Part shown: one piece after another, positions 26,072-34,118 of the stretch | Layout: every line of letters starts with the position of its first letter | Numbering within the stretch: position 1 is the stretch's first letter | Origin: Alistipes sp. | GTDB lineage: Bacteria; Bacteroidota; Bacteroidia; Bacteroidales; Rikenellaceae | Length of the DNA: 64,000 nt | Direction: 5' to 3' | NCBI GenBank assembly: GCA_017937125.1 | Contig: JAGBEH010000001.1 | Span: forward strand, 682,001 to 746,000 | Made by a program: the position numbers and the translations under genes | Notes under the pieces: model-generated | The model's input: the letters and a program-made list of their open reading frames with translations, nothing else | Databases searched by the model: none | Told to the model about the DNA's origin: nothing

Positions 26072-26113
26072 AAATCATAAGCCGCGAGTACGACACTCGC
26101 GGCTTATGATTTG
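26072..26113. terminator. Bidirectional terminator between cluster and lpdA
   Basis: 18-bp perfect stem (26072-26089 and 26095-26112) with a 5-nt loop, A-rich on the left and T-rich on the right, lying between two convergent genes. Confidence 0.85.
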
Positions 26114-26125
26114 TGAATATTCGTG

Positions 26126-27499
26126 TCAAAGGTGTATGGCCGCACCTTCGGCGGCTTCCGACGCCTCCACTATGCCTTCGTTCATCGTGGGATGCGAGTG
26201 AACGGTTTTGGCTATTCGGTGCGCCGTCGCTCCGAGCATTTTCGCCAATGTCGGCTCCCCTATCATCTCCGCAACGTTCGCGCCGACGAGATGCGCACCG
26301 ACGAGCTTCTTATCCTTGTCGAAAATCAGCTTTACGAACCCGTCGCGGTCTCCTGCGGCGGCGGCCTTGCCCGATGCGGTGAACGGATAGCGGCCGACCG
26401 TGTACTCTGCGCCGCTTTCGCGCATAGCCTGTTCGGTGAAGCCTACCGACGCCACTTCGGGAGAGGTGAATATGCACGACGGTATGGAGGTATAATCTAT
26501 CGGCTCGGGAGCGAGCCCGTACATAGCCTCGACGCAGCATACGGCTTCGGCCGATGCCACGTGTGCCAATGCGGGTGTCGCTATGATGTCGCCTATGGCA
26601 TAGACGTTCGGTACGGAGGTGCGGTAAAACTCGTCCACGACGATTTTATCGCGTTCCGTCTTTACGCCGATCTCCTCCAACCCCATATTCTCTATATTGG
26701 ACTTTATTCCGACGGCAGAGAGCACGATTGCGGCCGAGATGGTTTCGCTGCCCTTTTTGCCCTCGATTTCGACATTGCAACGCCCGCTGTCCTGCGAAAC
26801 GTTCTTTACCGTCGTACCCGTCAGAACGTTTATGCGCATTTTTCGGAAGCATCGTTCCATAGTTTTCGATACCTCTTCGTCTTCGAGCGGCATCAGGCGC
26901 GGCAGGTACTCCACGACCGTTACCTTTACGCCGAGCGTTGCATAGAGATAGGCGAATTCGCTGCCGATTGCCCCCGAGCCCACTATTATCATATCTTCGG
27001 GCAGCTCGGTGAGAGTCAGAGCCTCTTTCGACGAAATTATGCGCTTGCCGTCGATGGGCATAAACGGCATTTCCCGCGAGCGGGCTCCCGTAGCGAGTAT
27101 TATGGCCTCGGCCGCGTATTCCGTGCCGTCGATATCTATTTTGCCGTCGCCTTTGAGCCTGCCGAATCCGTTTATGAGGTCGATATTGTTCTTCTTCAGC
27201 AGGAAATCCACGCCCTTGCTCATCGTTGCGGCAACGTTGCGCGAACGCTCTACGATTTTTGCCATATCGGGTTTCGCTTCGCCCGACAGCTCGATGCCGT
27301 AATTTGCCGCCGACTTGCAGTAGCCGAAAACTTGGGCGCTTTTAAGCAATGCCTTTGTCGGGATACAGCCCCAGTTGAGGCATACTCCGCCTGCTTCGGA
27401 CTTCTCGACAAGCGCGACTTTCTTGCCGAGCTGCGCCGCCCGTATCGCAGCGACATATCCGCCCGGACCGCTGCCGATGACTATAAGATCGTATTTCAT
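26126..27499 (-). CDS. lpdA: Dihydrolipoyl dehydrogenase
   Basis: 457 aa FAD flavoprotein that reoxidises dihydrolipoamide in 2-oxoacid dehydrogenase or glycine cleavage complexes. FAD motif GSGPGGYVAAIRAAQLG at the N-terminus, redox disulphide GGVCLNWGCIPTK (Cys about 41 and 46), NAD motif GSGAIGSEFAYL near residue 178, and the C-terminal HSHPTMNE with the active-site His. No E1, E2 or lipoyl-protein gene is in the window, so the complex it serves is unknown. It lies 24 bp after the C69 peptidase gene on the minus strand. Confidence 0.95.
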   Translation of the reverse strand: MKYDLIVIGSGPGGYVAAIRAAQLGKKVALVEKSEAGGVCLNWGCIPTKALLKSAQVFGYCKSAANYGIELSGEAKPDMAKIVERSRNVAATMSKGVDFLLKKNNIDLINGFGRLKGDGKIDIDGTEYAAEAIILATGARSREMPFMPIDGKRIISSKEALTLTELPEDMIIVGSGAIGSEFAYLYATLGVKVTVVEYLPRLMPLEDEEVSKTMERCFRKMRINVLTGTTVKNVSQDSGRCNVEIEGKKGSETISAAIVLSAVGIKSNIENMGLEEIGVKTERDKIVVDEFYRTSVPNVYAIGDIIATPALAHVASAEAVCCVEAMYGLAPEPIDYTSIPSCIFTSPEVASVGFTEQAMRESGAEYTVGRYPFTASGKAAAAGDRDGFVKLIFDKDKKLVGAHLVGANVAEMIGEPTLAKMLGATAHRIAKTVHSHPTMNEGIVEASEAAEGAAIHL

Positions 27500-27523
27500 A
27501 GGTTTTCAGGATATATTCCGATG

Positions 27524-29146
27524 TTATTTCACCACTTTCAACACCTCGCCGTTGTCGGCGGCTACGGCGCGTTTCCACTTTTCGTCGTAACCGGGCCACT
27601 GGATTTTATCGGGAATGTCTTTTCCGTTCCCGTTGTCGATAAATCCGTTTTCGTTCTCGGATTTGACATTGCCGTCGATGTATTTTACCAGCAGGTATTT
27701 GTCCAAATCCTGCCACTTGTCGAACAAAGCCTGTGCCGTAGCGACCGAATACTCCGTAAGTTTTTTCGAACGTATCTTCGGCGAGGAGACATATACGGCA
27801 TCTATCTGCTTGACCTCTTCGAGTTTGCCGTTTTCCCATTCGTCTATCGTCTTGCGAATGTCGGGAGCTACCCTGTCATAATAGAGATATGCGAAATTGG
27901 TTACGCGGTTGAATAGCCAGAAGGCCGATGTCGGCGAGTATTTCAGCATCGAGCCGTTGTTCTCGCTGAAACATTCGGGTACGGCGCTCGTCGAACAGTA
28001 TATCGGCGTCAGGCACGATGTAGCGGCGTCGTCCACTCCGAACCAGAGGATACCCATATCTGCGGGCAGATGGGGACGCGCCTGCGCCACGAACCAGAAT
28101 CCCGTTTGCTGCGTGGCCGTAGCGCGTTCGTTGCAGTATTCCACGCCGTCCACCTCGAAATACATAGGACGCCAGCGGTAGGGACAACGGCTGCCGCCCG
28201 CGCCGATGTCGGTCGTCATATCCATAGGCGTACCCTCGTAGTGGTCGCGCATACAGTCGAATACGGTTTTAGGCGAGACTTTCGCGCGGGGTTTCACCCA
28301 CAGCGGCATTCGGTTGGAGGGGTTGTGCCCCATTGCATAATCGACATATTTGTCCATATCGTCGGCCACGGTGCGGAAAAACGCCCATACGCGCGCTTCG
28401 CAACCGCGCATAGCTCCGAAATCGAGCGGAGCATAGGCGTCGCAGAAGCTGAAATCTGCGTCTTTGCCATTGAAATATCCGCGTTCGCGGGCGAACGATA
28501 TTACGTCGGGCGAGAAAAGGCAGTTCTCGCTGTCGTTTTGCGGGAACGTCGTAATGCGCGACTGGTTGGCGTGCGCCGAGACGTATCCGTCGGGAATGCG
28601 GCGTGCGACCCATACGATGCCTTTGCCGTATTCGCCCTTGCTTATCAGTTCCATAATCCACGCCTCGTTGCGGTCGGCAATCGAGAACGACTCTCCGCTC
28701 GACGCGTAACCGTACTCCTCGGCGAGGGACGCGATGACGGCTATCGCTTCGCGGGCGGTTTTCGCGCGTTGCAGCGCGATGTATATCAACGAACCGTAGT
28801 CCATAATCCCGTTCGGACGGTCGAGCTCGGCGCGGCCTCCGAACGTGGTTTCGGCGATGATGAGCGAATGTTCGTTCATATTGCCGACCGTTGCATAGGT
28901 CTTTTCGGCCTGTGCTATTTCGCCGAGATATTTGCCCGTATCCCATTCGTAGACGGGCATAACGGCTGCAAGCCGTTTCGGAGGATTGTATTTGTACAGA
29001 CACCCGTACAGCTGGTGCGAATCGGCGGCATAGCTCACCATTATCGAACCGTCGGAAGAGGCGCCTTTGGTGACGATGAAATTCGTGCAGGCGAGTGTCG
29101 GGAAAATGCTCGCCACGAAAGCAAGAGTTGAAATCAGTCGTTTCAT
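27524..29146 (-). CDS. C69-family dipeptidase
   Basis: 540 aa. Signal peptide of about 19 residues ends immediately before Cys20 in LACTNFIVTKGAS; in C69 (PepD-like) Ntn-hydrolases this cysteine becomes the N-terminal nucleophile. Downstream blocks ETTFGGRAEL, NEAWIMELI and DMTTDIGAGGSRCPYRWRP fit the family. Export and N-terminal Cys could also suggest a lipoprotein, but the C-T-N-F context favours the nucleophile. The start at 29146 is set by the signal peptide; the open frame continues upstream only as a shadow. Probably digests dipeptides in the periplasm. Confidence 0.88.
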   Translation of the reverse strand: MKRLISTLAFVASIFPTLACTNFIVTKGASSDGSIMVSYAADSHQLYGCLYKYNPPKRLAAVMPVYEWDTGKYLGEIAQAEKTYATVGNMNEHSLIIAETTFGGRAELDRPNGIMDYGSLIYIALQRAKTAREAIAVIASLAEEYGYASSGESFSIADRNEAWIMELISKGEYGKGIVWVARRIPDGYVSAHANQSRITTFPQNDSENCLFSPDVISFARERGYFNGKDADFSFCDAYAPLDFGAMRGCEARVWAFFRTVADDMDKYVDYAMGHNPSNRMPLWVKPRAKVSPKTVFDCMRDHYEGTPMDMTTDIGAGGSRCPYRWRPMYFEVDGVEYCNERATATQQTGFWFVAQARPHLPADMGILWFGVDDAATSCLTPIYCSTSAVPECFSENNGSMLKYSPTSAFWLFNRVTNFAYLYYDRVAPDIRKTIDEWENGKLEEVKQIDAVYVSSPKIRSKKLTEYSVATAQALFDKWQDLDKYLLVKYIDGNVKSENENGFIDNGNGKDIPDKIQWPGYDEKWKRAVAADNGEVLKVVK

Positions 29147-29171
29147 ATTACGGATTTGTTTGTGTTTCGTA

Positions 29172-29179
29172 CAAAGATA
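29172..29179 (-). promoter_or_regulatory. -7 element before C69 peptidase gene
   Basis: TATCTTTG on the minus strand, 26 bp before the ATG; the -33 element is not convincing. Confidence 0.5.
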
Positions 29180-29200
29180 TACATTTTTCGCGAAAGCGCG

Positions 29201-29236
29201 GAAAAACGAAAGCTCTCCGCAGTAAACGGAGAGCTT
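29201..29236 (-). terminator. Terminator after secreted protein gene 29263
   Basis: 10-bp perfect stem AAGCTCTCCG/CGGAGAGCTT (29210-29219 and 29227-29236), followed on the minus strand by TCGTTTTTC. It separates the two secreted-protein genes from the peptidase gene. Confidence 0.8.
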
Positions 29237-29262
29237 CGGCAGTATATTTCGCTGAATGCGGA

Positions 29263-29934
29263 CTATTTTTTCGTCTTCAGCCATTCGTCGTAGGGACGTG
29301 CCATAACCGTAACGTCGTCCTTCAACTCCTTTTTGCGGGCCTTGCCCTCTTTGCCCTTGAAGTAGCTTTTGTACATTTCGCCCAACCCGGGGTGCGTGGT
29401 CTTGAACATCGCGGGGAGCAGGAGATTGAAGTTGTAGACGATGTCTTCGCCGTTGAAACGTATGCCGTAGGCGGTCACGAGCTTTACTATCGTCCGCTGG
29501 CCGTTGTATGTCTGGTCCCAGTATTTCCACCAGTATATCGTCGAGTTTTCGCACTTCGAATCCACGCATACGAAACGGCGTTCGGTGTGGTATCTGTCGG
29601 CTATCGACGGCAGTGCCAGATTCCAAACCTCCCAGCGCAGGCCGTCGGGATGATTCTCCCGCGGTTCGGTATATTCCACGCTCGCAACCGAGTCGGCCGT
29701 ATACTTTACGGCATCCTTACCGTCGGGGGCAGGGGTGAGTTTGAACGAGTAGTTGGGCCTTTTGAAATGGGAGGATTCGGCGTGCCAGCCTCTCTTGACA
29801 TACCCTTCCACTTTCTCGCCCGACGTGAGGGTCACCACTACCCGATTGAATTCCTGATCTTCGGGCTTCTTCGCTTGCGAGTCCGACAGGCCGCATAACA
29901 ATGCGACTGCGGATAAAAACAGAATACGTTTCAT
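29263..29934 (-). CDS. Secreted protein of unknown function
   Basis: 223 aa. Cleavable signal peptide (about residues 1-21, ending DSQA). The mature part begins with a strand-rich segment (VVVTLTSGEKVEGYVKRGW) of the kind seen in small beta-barrel or LSm-like modules in Bacteroidetes exported proteins, then an aromatic-rich middle with WEVWNLALPSI and STIYWWKYWDQ, and a basic C-terminal tail. No family recognised. It follows a second secreted-protein gene by 7 bp and shares its general plan, so the two may be diverged copies. Expression probably depends on the upstream promoter with the G9 tract. Confidence 0.7.
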   Translation of the reverse strand: MKRILFLSAVALLCGLSDSQAKKPEDQEFNRVVVTLTSGEKVEGYVKRGWHAESSHFKRPNYSFKLTPAPDGKDAVKYTADSVASVEYTEPRENHPDGLRWEVWNLALPSIADRYHTERRFVCVDSKCENSTIYWWKYWDQTYNGQRTIVKLVTAYGIRFNGEDIVYNFNLLLPAMFKTTHPGLGEMYKSYFKGKEGKARKKELKDDVTVMARPYDEWLKTKK

Positions 29935-29941
29935 TATTCGT

Positions 29942-30559
29942 CTATTTTTGAGGTTTGTAATGTTGCAGCATAAGCAGCGTTTTGCTGCGTATCGCACTCG
30001 ACTGTCGTATCATCTCCTCGGTCGAGGGATCATCCTTGATATAGCGGCAGATGCGTTCGCGGAAACTGTCTTTGGGGTTGCGATTCATTCCGCCGGCGTA
30101 GTACGGTTCGTCGGTGCCCCGTTTCATCAGAAAGCAGCATACCTCCGACTGGCTGAGCGAACCTCTGGTCTGAATGTCCTCTATCCCGCCGTTCGCCGAA
30201 ATGAAATAGCCTTTTTGTGAAAATATGTATACGGTAATGTACGGGGTCTCGAAATATACGCGGCACCATCCCGACTTTGTCGGTACTATTTTGTGCTTCC
30301 GTTCGGGCTGCCGCGGGTGGCAGCATACTATAGAATCCGTTTCGTCGAATTTGTATGTCTCCGTTTTCCTGTTTTTCCCGTAGGCGTTGCGCAGGATTTT
30401 CAGCGAGGAGCGGTTTTTGGGCAGTTTTATCCTGTCCGTATCCTTGCACTCTGCGGTAGTGCCGTTTTTCAGATATACGGTCCCGATGACCGACGATGCG
30501 TAAGCCGTGTGTGCAGCCAGCAGCAAAGCGATAGTAATCAGGTAAGATTTGGCATTCAT
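29942..30559 (-). CDS. Secreted protein of unknown function
   Basis: 205 aa with a signal peptide (about 1-21, ending AYA). The mature N-terminus, GTVYLKNGTTAECKDTDRI, again looks like a short strand-rich module opening, similar in layout to the neighbour at 29263. Cysteines in CKDT, CCHPR, WCRVY and VCCFLM may form disulphides. No family recognised. It is the first gene behind a Bacteroidetes promoter whose spacer contains nine G in a row, so its expression could vary between cells by slippage. Confidence 0.7.
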   Translation of the reverse strand: MNAKSYLITIALLLAAHTAYASSVIGTVYLKNGTTAECKDTDRIKLPKNRSSLKILRNAYGKNRKTETYKFDETDSIVCCHPRQPERKHKIVPTKSGWCRVYFETPYITVYIFSQKGYFISANGGIEDIQTRGSLSQSEVCCFLMKRGTDEPYYAGGMNRNPKDSFRERICRYIKDDPSTEEMIRQSSAIRSKTLLMLQHYKPQK

Positions 30560-30582
30560 CTCGAAATGATTTTTCTAAAATG

Positions 30583-30613
30583 CAAAATTACCCCCCCCCT
30601 CGAAAAATGCAAA
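30583..30613 (-). promoter_or_regulatory. Promoter with G9 tract in spacer
   Basis: On the minus strand TTTG (complement of 30610-30613), a 19-nt spacer, and TAATTTTG (complement of 30583-30590) directly abutting nine G. Both elements and the spacing match the Bacteroidetes consensus. The predicted transcript starts about 15 nt before the ATG at 30559. Change in tract length would change the spacer. Confidence 0.7.
30591..30599 (-). repeat. G9 mononucleotide tract in promoter
   Basis: Nine consecutive C on the plus strand, G on the minus, within the promoter spacer of the secreted-protein gene. Confidence 0.9.
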
Positions 30614-30705
30614 TTTTTCGGGAAGAAAATACCGTAATGCTCGAAAAATATGCCGATGACGGCAAGATTTGCCTTGACGGTTGGCGGATATTCCCTCCGA
30701 TTTAT

Positions 30706-30713
30706 TATTTTTG
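30706..30713 (+). promoter_or_regulatory. -7 element before yggS
   Basis: TATTTTTG 21 bp before the ATG at 30734. TTG at 30681-30683 would give a 22-nt spacer, slightly long. Confidence 0.5.
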
Positions 30714-30733
30714 TCGAACCAAAAACGAACAAT

Positions 30734-31405
30734 ATGTCGATCGCATCTCAATTATCGTATATCAGGTCTTCATTGCCCGAAGGCGTCACGCTCGTCGCCG
30801 TTTCCAAGACGCACCCGTCGGCTGCCGTGCGCGAGGCCTACGATGCCGGGCAGCGGATATTCGGCGAGAGCCGCCCGCAGGAGCTAAAGGCCAAGTACGA
30901 AGAGCTGCCGAAAGATATAGAGTGGCATATGATAGGCCATCTGCAAACCAACAAGGTCAAATACATTGCGCCGTTCGTCGCCCTCGTACATTCGGCAGAC
31001 AGTGCCCGTCTGCTCGAAACGATCGACCGCGAGGCACGGAAATGCGGGCGTGTGATCGATTGTCTGTTGGAGATCCACGTCGCCGCCGAGGAGACCAAAT
31101 CGGGTTGGGCGTATGATGAATTGAAAGAGTATCTGCGCAGCGGTGCTTTGTCGGCTTTGTCTGCGGTGCGCATTCGCGGCGTTATGGGGATTGCGACCAA
31201 TACGGACGACGAGAGTGTCGTGCGCCGCGATTTCGAAAGGCTGGTGGAGTGCAAACGCGAGTTGTCGGCTTTCTTCGGCGACGATTTCGATATCTTGTCT
31301 ATGGGTATGTCGGACGACTACCCTCTTGCCGTAGAATGCGGTGCCGATATGGTGCGTATCGGGTCGAAAATATTCGGAGCACGCGATTATAATATCGTCG
31401 GATAG
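30734..31405 (+). CDS. yggS: YggS-family PLP homeostasis protein
   Basis: 223 aa pyridoxal-phosphate-binding TIM-barrel protein (alanine-racemase N-terminal fold, PLPBP family) that maintains vitamin B6 and amino-acid/keto-acid balance. The PLP lysine lies in LVAVSKTHP near residue 24; FGESRPQEL, WHMIGHLQTNK, and the C-terminal LSMGMSDDYPLAVECGADMVRIGSKIFG are hallmark blocks. The ATG at 30734 aligns with family starts; the upstream open frame is not conserved-looking. Single-gene unit with its own -7 element and a bidirectional terminator. Confidence 0.93.
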   Translation: MSIASQLSYIRSSLPEGVTLVAVSKTHPSAAVREAYDAGQRIFGESRPQELKAKYEELPKDIEWHMIGHLQTNKVKYIAPFVALVHSADSARLLETIDREARKCGRVIDCLLEIHVAAEETKSGWAYDELKEYLRSGALSALSAVRIRGVMGIATNTDDESVVRRDFERLVECKRELSAFFGDDFDILSMGMSDDYPLAVECGADMVRIGSKIFGARDYNIVG

Positions 31406-31440
31406 GCGTCCGCAAGGTGTGGGTCGCCGAGAAAAGGCAC

Positions 31441-31473
31441 AAAAAAGGACGATAGCTAATATCGTCCTTTTTT
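31441..31473. terminator. Bidirectional terminator
   Basis: 14-bp perfect stem (31441-31454 and 31460-31473) with six A on the left and six T on the right, between convergent yggS and the M23 peptidase gene. Confidence 0.9.
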
Positions 31474-31486
31474 GCGATTGTCGCGC

Positions 31487-32545
31487 TTATAATACTCTCA
31501 ACCTCTTGCCGATACTCAATGTCTTGTTGCGGCTGATGCCGTTGAGCTGGCATATGCGGGTTACGGTCGTATGATATTTGACGGCTATGCCGCTCAACGT
31601 ATCGCCTTTGCGCACCACGTAATAACGGCGTGCGGCGGCCTCTGCGGCTTCGCGCTTGTCGTCCTCCTCGTTGGCTATTTCGTCGTCGAAATTCTGGTCG
31701 TATTTAGAATATATGTCGAAGTAGCTGCGTTTGAGCAGGAAGGTCTCGCGACGCAGCAGTCCCGAACTGAAATCTATGAGCCGCTCGGGATCGAACGACT
31801 GTCCGTAATAACGAACCTCGAAATGGAGGTGCGGTCCCGTGCTTCGTCCCGTATTGCCGCCGAGACCTATGACCTGACCTGCGGTAACCCATTGCCCCGC
31901 CTCGACTTTGCGCTCGGAGAGATGACCCATATAGGTTTCGAGCCCGTTGTCGTGGCGTATTATGACGAGGTTGCCGTACCCCGTTTTGGTATCCTGCGAG
32001 AAGCGCACGCGCCCGTCGAACGTGGCGTATATGGGATCGCCCTCTTTCAGTGGGAGGTCTACGCCGTTATGGTTGCGTCTGCGCCGCGGGCCGTAGCGGG
32101 AACTCATCTTCCCCTTGTACGGGTAGTGATAGTTTTTCAATGAATCGACCAATGCTATCGCGACCGATTTGGGCAGATCGCTTAACGGGACTTCCCGATA
32201 CGGCGAGATTGCTTCCGTGTTCCAGTATTTGGCATATACGGTGCTGTCCTGCACTATTTCGCGGTCGCGGACATAACGCCACGTGTTGTCGTTGAACAGT
32301 ACGATTTTGACGGCGCTGTTTATAGTCGGCAGCGTATCCACCACGAGAATGTCTTCCAGCTCCCTTACGGGTGCTACAGGCGACGGTTTGGCGGTCGGAG
32401 TTGCCGTTGCAGAATTGTCGGGTGTTGCAGTGGTCGTGTTGTCGGCTACGAGATCGGTATTGTCGGATGCGGCGGGTGTCTGTGCGTAGACCGATGATAG
32501 CGATATTGCCGCAGCCAACGGCAGTACGAGTCGCAGATATTTCAT
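31487..32545 (-). CDS. M23 peptidoglycan endopeptidase with LysM
   Basis: 352 aa secreted protein. Signal peptide (ending VYAQ), a Thr/Pro/Ala-rich linker (about 23-60), a middle region, an M23 LytM-type domain (about 150-270) with zinc ligands in HNGVD, YMGHLS and GPHLHFE, and a C-terminal LysM module (about 305-352, YVVRKGDTLSGIAVKYH). The zinc ligands are all present, so it is probably an active murein hydrolase, anchored to peptidoglycan by LysM. Its start overlaps the DUF3109 stop by 4 bp; it ends the yicC-gmk-nadD-ddl-DUF3109 operon. Confidence 0.93.
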   Translation of the reverse strand: MKYLRLVLPLAAAISLSSVYAQTPAASDNTDLVADNTTTATPDNSATATPTAKPSPVAPVRELEDILVVDTLPTINSAVKIVLFNDNTWRYVRDREIVQDSTVYAKYWNTEAISPYREVPLSDLPKSVAIALVDSLKNYHYPYKGKMSSRYGPRRRRNHNGVDLPLKEGDPIYATFDGRVRFSQDTKTGYGNLVIIRHDNGLETYMGHLSERKVEAGQWVTAGQVIGLGGNTGRSTGPHLHFEVRYYGQSFDPERLIDFSSGLLRRETFLLKRSYFDIYSKYDQNFDDEIANEEDDKREAAEAAARRYYVVRKGDTLSGIAVKYHTTVTRICQLNGISRNKTLSIGKRLRVL

Positions 32546-33120
32546 TTTCCGTTATTTTTTATGAATCGTTCGGCAGCTTCGAGGGCTCGGTAAAACTCTT
32601 CGCCGAAATGCCGTGTAATGGGTTCTTTCAATGCTTTGTAAACGGGGATGCCGAGCCGCCGCCCGTTCTCGCAGGCCGTACGGCATACATCCCAGCGGTG
32701 ATAGTTCAGTCCTACGGTGCCGTTCGAGAATTTGACGATGCGTATGGGGTACAGATGGCACGAAACGGGTTTGCGGAACGAGCATTCGCCTTTCAGGAAC
32801 GCCTTTTCGACGGCACACATCGTTATGCCGTTTTCCGTATAGGAATAGGCGCATTCGGCGTCGTTTACCAACGGCGTAGTGTAGTCTCCGTCCTCATCGA
32901 CGACCATAAATCCCTGCTTCTCTATGGCATCTATGCCTTCGGCCGTCATATAGGGACGGTAATTCCCGAACTCCTCTTCGAGAATGTCCACTTCGTCCGT
33001 TTCGAGCGGTGCGCCTGCATTGCCTTCGACACAGCACATACCCTTGCATTTCGCTATGTCGCAGGCGAAATGTTCGGTCAGCAGGTCGGTGCTTACTATT
33101 TTACCATCTATCTCTATCAT
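32542..33120 (-). CDS. DUF3109 cysteine-rich protein
   Basis: 192 aa cytoplasmic protein. Cysteines in CDIAKCKGMCC near residue 20, in CAYSY, MCAVE, ECSFRKPVSCHLYPIR and DVCRTAC match the DUF3109/YkgJ-like pattern, thought to hold a metal or Fe-S centre. The biochemical role is unknown. ATG at 33120 overlaps the ddl stop by 4 bp, and its own stop overlaps the M23 gene, so it is translationally coupled on both sides. The open frame upstream of 33120 is a shadow of ddl. Confidence 0.85.
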   Translation of the reverse strand: MIEIDGKIVSTDLLTEHFACDIAKCKGMCCVEGNAGAPLETDEVDILEEEFGNYRPYMTAEGIDAIEKQGFMVVDEDGDYTTPLVNDAECAYSYTENGITMCAVEKAFLKGECSFRKPVSCHLYPIRIVKFSNGTVGLNYHRWDVCRTACENGRRLGIPVYKALKEPITRHFGEEFYRALEAAERFIKNNGK

Positions 33121-34115
33121 TTCGACATCGATTTGCCGCAAGTGTCGGCGATTATTATGTCGAAAAGTTCGCCTAACGACATTCCCATAGCCTTGGCTTG
33201 CTTGGGCACTATGCTGCCGGCGCTCATTCCGGGGATGGAGTTTATTTCGATGAGATACGGCTGTCCTTCGGGCGTTACGATGAAGTCGATGCGCACTATG
33301 CCGCGGCAACGGCAGGCCTTGTATGCCTCGCGCGTCAATCTGTTGAGTTCCGCTTTGGTTTCTTCGTCGATGTCGGCAGGGGTTATTTCATCCGACATTC
33401 CTGCGGTGTATTTGGCCTCGTAATCGAAGAACTCTTTTTTCGAGACGATCTCCGTTATGGGAAATATGTATTCACGGTCTTCGGTTATCATTACGCCGCA
33501 CCCCATTTCGCGGCCGCCGATGAACTCCTCGATGATAACCTCGTCGCTCTCCTCGAAAGCATCGGCTACGGCCTTAGCTATCTGCGCTTTTTCGGTTACC
33601 TTGGTTACGCCGAAACTGCTGCCGCTGGCATTGGGCTTTACGAAAATCGGCAGGCCGAGTTTCTTCGTTACGGCATCTGCGTCTACCCTGTCGCCTTTGC
33701 AGAGGAAAATGTCTTCGGCTACGCGGATACCGCGTGCCGCTACCGTGCGTTTGGTCGTTATCTTGTCGAATGTAATGACCGACGACGTTGCCGAGCAGGA
33801 GGAGTACGGAATGCCCATAAGATCGAGATAGCCTTGCAGTTTCCCGTCTTCACCGGGGGTGCCGTGAATTATGATAAGTGCATATTCGAATTCCGTGCGC
33901 TCTCCGTCTATGGTAACGGAAAAATCGTTCTTGTCCAAGCGGAAGCAGCGCCCGTCCTCGGAGGTGTAGTACCAGTCGCGGTTATGGACGTCTATCACTT
34001 TTACGTCGTATTTGTCTTTGTCGAGCGCGTCGTTTATCTGCCGTGCGCTTTGCAGGGCGATTTCACGTTCCGAAGAATTGCCGCCTGCGAGCAACGCTAT
34101 TTTCAGTTTGTTCAT
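33117..34115 (-). CDS. ddl: D-alanine--D-alanine ligase
   Basis: 332 aa ATP-grasp enzyme joining two D-Ala residues for the peptidoglycan stem peptide. N-terminal LLAGGNSSEREIALQSA, the central HGTPGEDGKLQGYLDLMG block, the ATP-grasp segment KPNASGSSFGVTKV and the late DFIVTPEGQPYLIEINSIPGMS with metal-binding Glu/Asn are all present. Starts 3 bp after the nadD stop. Confidence 0.97.
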   Translation of the reverse strand: MNKLKIALLAGGNSSEREIALQSARQINDALDKDKYDVKVIDVHNRDWYYTSEDGRCFRLDKNDFSVTIDGERTEFEYALIIIHGTPGEDGKLQGYLDLMGIPYSSCSATSSVITFDKITTKRTVAARGIRVAEDIFLCKGDRVDADAVTKKLGLPIFVKPNASGSSFGVTKVTEKAQIAKAVADAFEESDEVIIEEFIGGREMGCGVMITEDREYIFPITEIVSKKEFFDYEAKYTAGMSDEITPADIDEETKAELNRLTREAYKACRCRGIVRIDFIVTPEGQPYLIEINSIPGMSAGSIVPKQAKAMGMSLGELFDIIIADTCGKSMSK

Positions 34116-34118
34116 ATC

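Noticed and set aside
26123-27916. 597-residue open frame on plus opposite lpdA
   Set aside because: Antisense shadow of a conserved gene, Tyr/Arg/Cys-rich and unlike real proteins.
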